In this document: positions 37,372 through 45,271 of the stretch, piece after piece
Layout: each line of letters starts with the position of its first letter
Position numbering within the stretch: the stretch's first letter is position 1
Assembly (NCBI RefSeq): GCF_002356295.1
Contig: NZ_AP018042.1
Span: 4,310,361-4,374,360, forward strand
Reading direction: 5' to 3'
Source of the DNA: Labilibaculum antarcticum
Lineage (GTDB): Bacteria; Bacteroidota; Bacteroidia; Bacteroidales; Marinifilaceae
Length of the DNA stretch: 64,000 bases
Translations under genes and position numbers: made by a program
Notes under the pieces: generated by a model
The model's input: the letters and a program-made list of their open reading frames with translations, nothing else
Told to the model about the DNA's origin: nothing
Database searches by the model: none

Positions 37372-38268
37372 ATGAAAACGACTATTAAGATTATAATAGT
37401 GTTGCCTTGCATTCTGTTATTCTCATTTTCAAAATCAAATAACCAAGACAATATAATCGTCAAAAATGAAAAAGTCGAATTGGCTGGCACTGGTTTTAAA
37501 TTTACCGAAGGTCCAGCTGTAAATTCAAAAGGACAGGTTTATTTTACAGATCAGCCCAACGACAGAATTCATATTTGGGATCAGAAAAAAGGCATTTCAC
37601 TTTATTTAGAAGGCACTAAAAGGTCAAACGGAATGTACTTTAATGCAAAAAAACAATTGGTTGCATGTGCCGATGAGAACAATCAACTTGTCTATTTCGA
37701 CGAAGACAAAAAACCTCATGTAATTATTGAAAATTTTGAAGGCAAACATCTAAACGCCCCAAACGATTTATGGATTGAGCCAAGTGGAGGTATCTATTTT
37801 ACAGATCCGTATTATCACAGAAAATGGTGGGATAAAAATCACAAGGAGATTCAAGATACGCCTGGAGTCTATTATTTGAATTCAAATGAAAAATTAACTA
37901 GAGTTATTAATGACTTTAAAAAGCCCAACGGAATTATTGGAACTCCCGACGGAAAAGTACTTTACGTTGCCGATATTAAAGACAAAAAAATATGGAGATT
38001 TAAGATTGAATCAGGTGGTAATTTAAGTGATAAAACTTTTTTTGCTCCTCATGGTAGCGATGGAATGACAATTGATAGTAGAGGAAATGTGTATTTAACT
38101 TCTGGCAAGATTTGGGTATACAATCCTGAGGGGAAGCTTATAAAAGAAATTGAAACTCCTGAAAACCCAAGTAATGTGTGCTTCGGAGGAAAGAAAAGAA
38201 ACATTCTATTTATTACAGCACGTACTTCTGTATATACTTTAAAAATGAAGGTGAAAGGTGTTGATTAG
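37372..38268 (+). CDS. SMP-30/gluconolactonase-family protein, secreted
   Basis: The 298-residue protein has an N-terminal signal sequence (about 1-20) and a six-bladed propeller with SMP-30 signatures: GFKFTEGPAVNSKGQVYFTD, HLNAPNDLWIEPSGGIYFTD, GKVLYVADIKDKKIWRF. The Glu, Asn and Asp residues of the metal site are in place. The family hydrolyses sugar lactones. It lies within the array but lacks its own left cassette boundary. Confidence 0.88.
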   Translation: MKTTIKIIIVLPCILLFSFSKSNNQDNIIVKNEKVELAGTGFKFTEGPAVNSKGQVYFTDQPNDRIHIWDQKKGISLYLEGTKRSNGMYFNAKKQLVACADENNQLVYFDEDKKPHVIIENFEGKHLNAPNDLWIEPSGGIYFTDPYYHRKWWDKNHKEIQDTPGVYYLNSNEKLTRVINDFKKPNGIIGTPDGKVLYVADIKDKKIWRFKIESGGNLSDKTFFAPHGSDGMTIDSRGNVYLTSGKIWVYNPEGKLIKEIETPENPSNVCFGGKKRNILFITARTSVYTLKMKVKGVD

Positions 38269-38368
38269 CTTAATTGATAAACAAGTTGAAATGGAGAATG
38301 TAAAAATTGTTATTTGGCGGATTTCTCAAATTTCATAAGTAAAAAAAGATATACTTTGTTGTTGATGA

Positions 38369-38521
38369 TGCAATGAGGACCGATTTAATTCAAAGTTTAA
38401 AGGATTAGATAAAAATATAAAATTGGACTTAAGTAATACCGGGAAATATAAAGAATGGGTTAAAAAAGGTTTTCCAATTCTTACAAATAAACCTGTTGAA
38501 ATATATAATATTGTTGATTAA
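38369..38521 (+). pseudogene. C-terminal remnant of an unknown cassette gene
   Basis: A 50-codon open frame without start (LDLSNTGKYKEWVKKGFPIL then NKPVEIYNIVD) ends 14 bases before the inverse core CCCCAAC of the next site. Its place at the usual gene-to-attC distance suggests the 3' end of a truncated cassette gene. Confidence 0.45.
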
Positions 38522-38535
38522 GTAAAAAATACTTT

Positions 38536-38946
38536 CCCCAACAACTAAGCGTTCGTGTGGCAGGAACTGCCCAATAGGTACGGTGGGTTGATGGTTCCGG
38601 TCATTGAATTTCCAGTTCATGGGAAATGATCTATTTTGAGGGACTTTTAGCAAAGGGAATGCCAGGAAATGAAGTTTCTAAAAATGGATTGATTTTGAAA
38701 ATATTGTAAAGCTGTGGAGTAATCTGCAGCTTTTTTTTGTTTTCGTCTCACAAGATTTCACTAGTGAGTAGAACTAGTGGAGTAGCCTTGAATTAATGGT
38801 GCCGTTCGAGTTAAAAGTGACCCAAATAAGAACCTCAATTCTATTTCCAAATAAAAGCATTTTCAATTTTTATGTATGCTTAAAACCGCTATATTTAAGA
38901 CTTAATTGAGCAGTTTAATTAGTTTTTAGACAAACTGACGTTGCCA
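38536..38946 (+). repeat. attC-like site 11 (family B, 411 bp)
   Basis: Inverse core CCCCAAC, family B 5' module (AACTAAGCGTTCGTGTGGCA), 3' module with hairpin GCAGTTTAAT..CAAACTG, core GTTGCCA at 38940. It has the same length as site 4 and nearly the same sequence. Confidence 0.6.
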
Positions 38947-38971
38947 ACCATTTAAATACGACACTGCAAAT

Positions 38972-40192
38972 ATGAAACAGATTTTAATAATAGGATTGAT
39001 ATTAATATCACAGATTGGATTTTCACAGATAAAGGAAATGAATCCATCATCGACTAGATTGTTAGATTTAGGTGTTCAAGGAGAAAAGGACTTTGATAAA
39101 AATCAAGAAGCTGGTATGATTGTGATGCAAAAAATGAGTGATGGTACTAAATTCGATGACTTGACAAAAGAGGAAAAAGATGCTTTATCAAAAGTTGATG
39201 AAACGATGGAGAGTTATTGGGATATTATCGGAGGAGGTTGTAGTTGGTATTGTGGTGGTGGACCAAAAGAGGTTTCGGCTTCTAGTTATTTAAAATCACA
39301 AGGCGAAAATAACTACGAGCCCAAAAACGCTCATGATTCAAATTATAAAAATGTTTGGGTCGAGGGAGTTGATGGTTACGGAATCGGAGAATATCTTTTG
39401 TATACATTTTGTGGAGCATCACCCAGAATTAATGAGATTATCGTTGTAAATGGATATGTAAAAAGTAAGACGGCGTGGGAAAACAATTCACGAGTTAAAA
39501 AGCTCAAAGTGTATATTGATGATAAACCTTATGCAATTTTAAATCTAAAAGATATTCGTGGTTCACAGAGCTTTAAAGTCCAGCCAATCGGAAATAATGA
39601 CAGAAAGGATTGGGATGTACTCAAAACCAAGCCAGACTGGACTTTGAAATTTGAAATACTTGATGTCTACAAAGGACTAAAATATGATGATGTTGCAGTT
39701 TCTGAAATCTATTTCGACGGATTAGATGTTCACTGTTTTACAAAAGGAACAAAAATCCAATTAGCTGATAAATCAAGCAAAAATATTGAGGACTTAGAAG
39801 TCGGTGATTTGGTTGCTTACATGGATTTCGACAATAAAACTATAAAATCAGCCAAGATTGAGAAAACGGAAAAAGTGGTGCATCATGGACTGGTAACTTA
39901 CCGATTTGAAAGCGGATTGGAAATTACAGCAACACAAGACCATCCATTCAGAATTGAGAATAAAGGTTGGGCTTCTTTAAAACCTGATAATTCTGCACAA
40001 TACAAAGGATTTGAAAATATTAATAAAATAAGTATTGGAGACTTCTTTTTGGCAGCAAACGGAACGGATAAATTGATTTCGATTGATTTTTTAGAAGGAG
40101 AACAAGAAACTTATACTATTTCGAAACTAAGTTCAGGAGATAATTTTATAGCAAATGGGCTGATTGTCGGAGTCGAAGAATTAAAAGATTAA
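38972..40192 (+). CDS. Cassette 11: secreted discoidin-like protein with C-terminal Hint (intein-like) domain
   Basis: The 406-residue protein has a signal peptide (1-19, ending GFSQ). Residues about 100-250 resemble the discoidin-like domain of NADase-type secreted proteins (SYLKSQGENNYEPKNAHDSN, IGEYLLYTF). Residues 254-406 form a Hint domain: block A Cys255 (HCFTKGTKIQL), block B TATQDHPF with His324, and a terminal NFIANGLIVG in place of the His-Asn of inteins. A Hint domain at the C-terminus suggests self-cleavage or attachment, as in bacterial intein-like and polymorphic toxin proteins. The boundaries GTTGCCAACC (38940) and GGTTGGCAAC (40202) are a 10/10 complement. Confidence 0.85.
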   Translation: MKQILIIGLILISQIGFSQIKEMNPSSTRLLDLGVQGEKDFDKNQEAGMIVMQKMSDGTKFDDLTKEEKDALSKVDETMESYWDIIGGGCSWYCGGGPKEVSASSYLKSQGENNYEPKNAHDSNYKNVWVEGVDGYGIGEYLLYTFCGASPRINEIIVVNGYVKSKTAWENNSRVKKLKVYIDDKPYAILNLKDIRGSQSFKVQPIGNNDRKDWDVLKTKPDWTLKFEILDVYKGLKYDDVAVSEIYFDGLDVHCFTKGTKIQLADKSSKNIEDLEVGDLVAYMDFDNKTIKSAKIEKTEKVVHHGLVTYRFESGLEITATQDHPFRIENKGWASLKPDNSAQYKGFENINKISIGDFFLAANGTDKLISIDFLEGEQETYTISKLSSGDNFIANGLIVGVEELKD

Positions 40193-40201
40193 AGGAAAAA
40201 C

Positions 40202-40613
40202 GGTTGGCAACAACTAAGCGTTCGTGTGGCAGGAACTGCCCAATAGGTACGGTGGGTTGATGGTTCCGGTCATTGAATTTCCAGTTTATGGGAAATGATC
40301 TAATTTGAGGGACTTTTAGCAAAGGGAATGCCAGGAAATAAAGTTCCTAAAATGGATTGATTTTGAAAATATTGTAAAGCTGTGGAGGTATCTGCAGCTT
40401 TTTTTTTGTTTTCCTCTCACAAGATTTCACTAGTGAGCATAGCTATCGCAGTGGCCTTTAATCAATGGTGTTTTCAAGGCAAAAGTGGCTAAAATAAAAG
40501 CCTCAATTTTATTCAAATTAAAAGCATTTTCAATTTTTATGTATACTTAAAACCGCTATATTTAAAACTTAATTGAGCAGTTTAGTTGGTTTTTAGACGG
40601 ACTGCCGTTACCT
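40202..40613 (+). repeat. attC-like site 12 (family B, 412 bp)
   Basis: Inverse core GGTTGGCAAC, family B 5' and 3' modules, core GTTACCT at 40607. Confidence 0.6.
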
Positions 40614-40624
40614 GCAAGCTAAAA

Positions 40625-41244
40625 ATGACGAAAATGAAACAAACCCTGATAATTTTGACTCTGTTAATTTCAGCATTATGGAGTTGCAAAACTAAAACTG
40701 AGACAAAGACTAAAACTGCAAGTTCAGAAAAGGAAGAAATTCAAACTATTTCAATCAATAAATTTGAAAACTATGTTTCAACTCTTGAGCAGATTCCATT
40801 ACCACTGAATCATAATCCATTAGCAGAGCTGCCAAAATTATCAAAACATATAATAAAAGTGGATTTAAAGAATTCAAGCACACTTGGACAAGTAAACCAT
40901 TAGGAATTCTATATAAAGACAAACAAACTGTTGGGATTATTGATTGTTCTATCGGAGATTGGGGCCTTGTACCCTTCTTGACAACGTATGATGTAAATGG
41001 TAACAAAATTGATTCAACAAGTTTCTATAAAAAGAGTGGACAAGACTTGGGATATGAAGCAATAGAACATTTGACTTTTACAAAAGGTCGAACTATAGTA
41101 ATTATCGATACTGTCAAACGTTGGAAAATAAATGAAGAAGAAGCTGACATAATTGAAGGTAGTTTGCAAATGACGACTGGAATTACTCAATATCAAATAT
41201 TAGAAAATGGTAAAATTAAAATTAGTAGTACCGCCAGCAGGTAA
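40625..41244 (+). pseudogene. Cassette 12: frameshifted lipoprotein gene
   Basis: The frame opens at ATG 40625 with lipobox SALWSC and runs to a stop at 40903. The downstream frame (GFKEFKHTWTSKPLGILYKD onward to the stop at 41244) continues the protein one frame over. A single missing A in the run near 40845 would join them. The cassette ends match in 9/9 (GTTACCTGC at 40607, GCAGGTAAC at 41237), so the cassette itself is intact. It is either a recent frameshift or a sequencing error. Confidence 0.72.
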
Positions 41245-41428
41245 CAAAAGCTATATGTAATGCGGGGTTTAGCGGGTAAATCAACCGCAGTTCTCCGTTG
41301 CAACACCGCCAAATCTTTGATTTGTCAATTTATAATTTGAATTAATGTAAATCAAAGTTTTGGCTAAGTGCGGATTTGAAAGTGAAATGCTTCTATGACC
41401 CGCAAAACACATAGCAAGCCCGTTGTGC
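41237..41428 (+). repeat. attC site 13 (distinct sequence, 192 bp)
   Basis: Inverse core GCAGGTAAC; arm GCTATATGTAATGCGGG pairs with CCCGCAAAACACATAGC; core GTTGTGC at 41422. The sequence differs from families A-C, but the architecture is the same as family A, supporting a structure-recognised attC. Confidence 0.8.
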
Positions 41429-41460
41429 CACATTAAAAACAGAAACTATAAACAATTAGA

Positions 41461-42282
41461 ATGACCATTATGAAAAGAGTAACACTACTATTAGGAGTAA
41501 TCGCAATTCTTCTTTCTTCCTGTGCTAAAAAGATTGACGGCTCAAGTGAAGAAGCCATGAAATCGTCAATTGAAGAAATTAAAAAATCCTTAGACGATGA
41601 AAAAAAGGAAAAGTTTGAAGAGTCAATGAAGTTAATAATGTTTCAAGGACTTGACTTTGGTAAACTAATGCAGGAAGGTGGTGCAGAAGAAACTGTTTCC
41701 GATATGAAATCAAAACTTGACGGAAAAACAGCGGATGATCTTATAGCAGAAGGAGAGAAAATCCAAGCTGAAATCGAACGAAAGAAAAAAGATCAAGCAA
41801 AAGGTGAAATTGAAGAACTAAACCAGAAAATGGGGCAGGCTGAAAAGGACAAACAAATGCTTGCCAAATTTGAAGTTAAAAGGTCTCGATTTTACAAAAG
41901 GAAAAAAGGGACATACTATGTAACTGAAGAACCAATTATAGAGCTTACTGTAAGGAACGGTACTGACAAAGCAGTTTCAAGAGCCTACTTTACAGGAACT
42001 TTGGCAAGCCCAAAAAGAAGTGTACCATGGATAAAAGACGATTTCAACTACGAAATTTCAGGCGGACTTGAGCCAGGGGAAGAAGTTACTTGGTATTTAG
42101 CACCTAATATGTTCAGCGATTGGGGGAAAGTAGATGCACCAAAAGACGCTGTTTTGACAGTTGACGTGACACAATTGGACGGACCAAATGGAGAAGTAAT
42201 GTACTCGGTTAACAATTTTGGAGAAGACGAACAAGAACGACTTGAAGAATTGCTTGCGGATTATCCAGAATTTAAAAAATAA
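41461..42282 (+). CDS. Cassette 13: lipoprotein with coiled coil (DUF6694-like)
   Basis: The 273-residue lipoprotein (lipobox LLSSC) has a helical, charged middle (about 25-135, including EIKKSLDDEKKEKFEES and QAEIERKKKDQAKGEIEEL) and a beta-sandwich C-terminal part (PIIELTVRNGTDKAVSRAYF). The pattern resembles DUF6694 lipoproteins; the function is unknown. The boundaries GTTGTGCCAC (41422) and GTGGCACAAC (42284) are a 10/10 complement. Confidence 0.75.
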   Translation: MTIMKRVTLLLGVIAILLSSCAKKIDGSSEEAMKSSIEEIKKSLDDEKKEKFEESMKLIMFQGLDFGKLMQEGGAEETVSDMKSKLDGKTADDLIAEGEKIQAEIERKKKDQAKGEIEELNQKMGQAEKDKQMLAKFEVKRSRFYKRKKGTYYVTEEPIIELTVRNGTDKAVSRAYFTGTLASPKRSVPWIKDDFNYEISGGLEPGEEVTWYLAPNMFSDWGKVDAPKDAVLTVDVTQLDGPNGEVMYSVNNFGEDEQERLEELLADYPEFKK

Positions 42283-42283
42283 C

Positions 42284-42792
42284 GTGGCACAACAAAAGTA
42301 ACCGTTGCACAAGCAAATAATATTTCTAAAAAATAAGATGAGAGCTTTAAAAGTTTGCTGATTAGCGAGCTTTTAAAGCTCCTTTTTTTAGCTTAAAAAT
42401 CTCGAAGCTTTACATTAATGAAGGAGTAGGATGATGCTAAAGCAAAAGACTAGGAATATTTTAAATTCAGTTGGCTAAAGCCAAACTGCAATAAATAAAT
42501 AACACAAAGCATTTGCTGTTGTAAGTAGAAAATTAGAGTGTTTATTACACTTGTTTTCAGGCAACAGATAATAGAATTATAAATGATTGAAATGAAACGA
42601 ATGCAAAACATCTATTGCAGTTTGGCTTTAGCCAACTGGTGTTGTATAATTAATAGATAGGCTTTAGCCACATATAATAATTTGCATCTCAAATTTTTAA
42701 AGGTGTTTTCAATTTTTATGTATGCTTAAAACCGCTATATTTAAAACTTAATTGAGCAGTTTAATTAGTTTTTAGACAGACTACCGTTAGGG
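42284..42792 (+). repeat. attC-like site 14 (family C 5' module plus family B 3' end, 509 bp)
   Basis: Inverse core GTGGCACAAC, the family C module with AGCTTTAAAAG / CTTTTAAAGCT, the long inverted repeat around TTGGCTAAAGCCAAACTGCA, and a family B 3' end to core GTTAGGG (42786). It is organised like site 6. Confidence 0.6.
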
Positions 42793-42811
42793 CTAATTTT
42801 AAAGTAGAACA

Positions 42812-43513
42812 ATGATTAATATTGACCGTTTCATAAAAATGTTTTTGCTCATTCTTTTGGTTTCATGTACGGAAGTGAAAAATGAATATTATGAGAATGG
42901 AGTAATAAAAGCCAAGGTTCAGTTAGACACTGAAAATAATTGGCATGGGAAAGTTAAACTTTACAATGATAAAGGAATTATCAATTTTGAGTCTAATTAT
43001 TATCACGGTAAACCCAATGGATTAGCAAAGTTTTATTACCCTGATGGTAAATTGCGAATGGTTAAGCCTTTTGAAAAAGGCAAAATTAAGGGAGAAGTGC
43101 AAGGTTTCGACACATTGGGACAATTGAACTATATTGAGAAGCATCGTAACGATAAATTACTTAGTTATAAATGGTTTAATGCAGAAGGAAAAGTCACTGA
43201 TAGCTTCACCTATTTAAATGTTGATAGTTTACCAACGCTTTCTGATTTTAAAGTGACATTTTCTCACAATTGTGACCCATTTATTAGTGGCGATACTGTA
43301 AATATAGATATTAAACACAGTTCAATTTTCAAAAATCAAATTATTCCGATAGCAAGTAATGGAACTATCATATATCATTGGGAAAAGGATAGTTTCATTT
43401 ACGAATTTATTCCTAGGAGACCAGGTTATACTTCAATAATAGTAAATCTAAAAGTCAACGACACATTGGAACAAAACATTGGAGTTTTGAAATATGTAGT
43501 GAACGAAAAATAA
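42812..43513 (+). CDS. Cassette 14: MORN-like repeat lipoprotein
   Basis: The 233-residue protein has lipobox LLVSC and three or four YwqK/MORN-like repeats (YENGVIKAKVQLDTENNWHG, YNDKGIINFESNYYHGKPNG, YYPDGKLRMVKPFEKG), then a beta-rich domain. It is related in layout to the cassette protein at 25965. The boundaries GTTAGGGCTA (42786) and TAGCCCTAAC (43517) are a 10/10 complement, extending to 15 of 16. Confidence 0.78.
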   Translation: MINIDRFIKMFLLILLVSCTEVKNEYYENGVIKAKVQLDTENNWHGKVKLYNDKGIINFESNYYHGKPNGLAKFYYPDGKLRMVKPFEKGKIKGEVQGFDTLGQLNYIEKHRNDKLLSYKWFNAEGKVTDSFTYLNVDSLPTLSDFKVTFSHNCDPFISGDTVNIDIKHSSIFKNQIIPIASNGTIIYHWEKDSFIYEFIPRRPGYTSIIVNLKVNDTLEQNIGVLKYVVNEK

Positions 43514-43516
43514 AAC

Positions 43517-43550
43517 TAGCCCTAACAACTAAGCGTTCGTGTGGCATGCA
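43517..43550 (+). repeat. Truncated attC-like site 15 (family B left end)
   Basis: TAGCCCTAAC is followed by AACTAAGCGTTCGTGTGGCA and then homology stops. No core follows before the next gene, so a deletion has fused two cassettes. Confidence 0.55.
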
Positions 43551-43580
43551 AAAAAACCGAACGAAGTAAAGAAATAAAAA

Positions 43581-44147
43581 ATGATAGAGAAATTTTTAAA
43601 AGCAAAACACTGGCAGATATTTATGGTAACATTTGGATTGCCGTTTTTAATTCAAATTATCATGCTGCCAATGACAATAATTGGAAATGACCCAACGGTA
43701 ATGATGAATGTATTCCCAGTAATAATGATTCTATTTATGGGCGGATTTTTAGGTTGGTTTTGGTCAATTGGAGTAGGATTACAAATGAAAGTACCCAATG
43801 ATGTAAAAATGAAAGTCAAGAAGTTTAAGGTATTCTTGATTATTCCTTTGATTTATATGCTTTTTATTTCAATGGGGTCAATGTTTAATGGAGCTTTCAT
43901 GGGTCAAGAACCTAGTCCAGGAATGATTGGTAGTATGGTTGGAATAATTGTTCCATTACATCTCTTCTCAATGTTTTGTATCTTCTATTGCTTATATTTT
44001 GTTGCAAAGACTTTTAAGACAGTCGAATTACAGAGAGAGGTGACTTTTGCTGACTTTGCAGGTGAATTTTTTATGATTTGGTTCTTTCCAATTGGAATTT
44101 GGATTGTTCAGCCTAAGGTTAATAAAATGATTGAAGAACAGGAATGA
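43581..44147 (+). CDS. Cassette 15: four-helix membrane protein of unknown function
   Basis: The 188-residue protein has four membrane helices (about 15-38, 45-68, 90-112, 125-148) and a hydrophobic C-terminal part. I recognise no family. Its attC opens CGGCACAAC (44158), but its own cassette start was lost in the fusion at 43550. Confidence 0.7.
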   Translation: MIEKFLKAKHWQIFMVTFGLPFLIQIIMLPMTIIGNDPTVMMNVFPVIMILFMGGFLGWFWSIGVGLQMKVPNDVKMKVKKFKVFLIIPLIYMLFISMGSMFNGAFMGQEPSPGMIGSMVGIIVPLHLFSMFCIFYCLYFVAKTFKTVELQREVTFADFAGEFFMIWFFPIGIWIVQPKVNKMIEEQE

Positions 44148-44157
44148 TAAAGCACGA

Positions 44158-44353
44158 CGGCACAACAAAAGCTAAATTATCATGGGCGTTGATGAGCAGT
44201 TTGAAAGTTTAGTACAATTAATAAACACCAGCAAGCCTTGTAAATTTGGTTTGCTCAAAATATAAATAAGTAAATTTAATCGGCTTGCTTACTTGGCGCA
44301 TTGATAAGGAAATCCATCTTAATCGCCCAAGAAACTAAGCAAGCCCGTTATAA
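44158..44353 (+). repeat. attC site 16 (family A, intact, 196 bp)
   Basis: CGGCACAAC inverse core, left arm AAAAGCTAAATTATCATGGG, right arm CGCCCAAGAAACTAAGCAAG, core GTTATAA at 44347. Confidence 0.78.
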
Positions 44354-44378
44354 ACAAGCAGCGTAAAAATTTCTAAAA

Positions 44379-44418
44379 CAGAACACGCCTACTCATTTTA
44401 ATAAGTAGGCGTGTTCTG
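44379..44418. terminator. Strong hairpin at the start of the three-gene cassette
   Basis: A 15-bp perfect stem CAGAACACGCCTACT with its complement at 44404-44418 and a 10-base loop lies 32 bp inside the cassette. It would block transcription entering from upstream, so the following operon probably carries its own promoter within 44419-44666. Confidence 0.75.
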
Positions 44419-44666
44419 ATTCTTATTGCGTTTCTGATAGTGAAAGTAAATATTGTTCTTACGGTTTGAAGTTGAAACTATCGAGATTGATTCAGTAAGT
44501 ATGATAGAAAATTGGTTTAGTTTGTCCAACGCACTTTTGTGCTTCGCACAAATTGGAATTTCAATTTAAACACATCATTTCTTGTCTAATAGATTGAAAA
44601 TTCTATTATTCCGAAATTGATTGTATTTATTATATAAATATTTTTTTTTAAGCTAAAAACCTTTTC

Positions 44667-45260
44667 ATGAAAAAGATACTAATATTGTTTGCTCATCCCG
44701 CTTTTCAAAAATCTAGAATCAATAAAATCCTGATTCAAGGACTTGATGATATAGAAGGAATTACTCTGCACGATCTTTATCAAGCTTACCCTGAAATGGA
44801 TATTGATATTGAATCCGAGCAAAGACTGGTCGATGCACACGATATTGTTATATTTCATCATCCATTTTATTGGTATAGCACACCCGCTATTCTTAAGGAA
44901 TGGCAAGATCTTGTATTAAAACACGGATGGGCTTATGGACACGAAGGGAAGAATTTAAAAGGTAAATTCATATTTCAAGTTTTAACCGCAGGGGGAGAAA
45001 GAATGGCCTATTGTCAGCAGGGTTATAATAAGTTTACTATCCGCCAACTATTAAGTCCTTTCGAACAAATGGCCAATCTTTGTAAAATGAATTATCTACC
45101 CCCTTTTGTGGTTCATGGAACGCATTCTATCACCATGCAAGAAGTGCTAGAACATAAAACTACCTATTTGGAATTATTAGCTGGCCTACGAGACGAAACC
45201 ATCAATTTGGATGATTTGGCCAATAGAGAATATTTTAATGATTATTTTACCCAGAAATAG
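44667..45260 (+). CDS. kefF: Cassette 16, gene 1: KefF/MdaB-like NAD(P)H oxidoreductase
   Basis: The 197-residue flavodoxin-fold quinone reductase family protein has ILFAHPAFQKSRINK at the FMN phosphate loop and FHHPFYWYSTPAILKEWQD, and LTAGGERMAY in the conserved catalytic region. In E. coli KefF is the ancillary subunit of the glutathione-gated KefC potassium efflux system. It lies 11 bp upstream of the kefC-like gene. Confidence 0.85.
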   Translation: MKKILILFAHPAFQKSRINKILIQGLDDIEGITLHDLYQAYPEMDIDIESEQRLVDAHDIVIFHHPFYWYSTPAILKEWQDLVLKHGWAYGHEGKNLKGKFIFQVLTAGGERMAYCQQGYNKFTIRQLLSPFEQMANLCKMNYLPPFVVHGTHSITMQEVLEHKTTYLELLAGLRDETINLDDLANREYFNDYFTQK

Positions 45261-45271
45261 AAAAGATTGAT

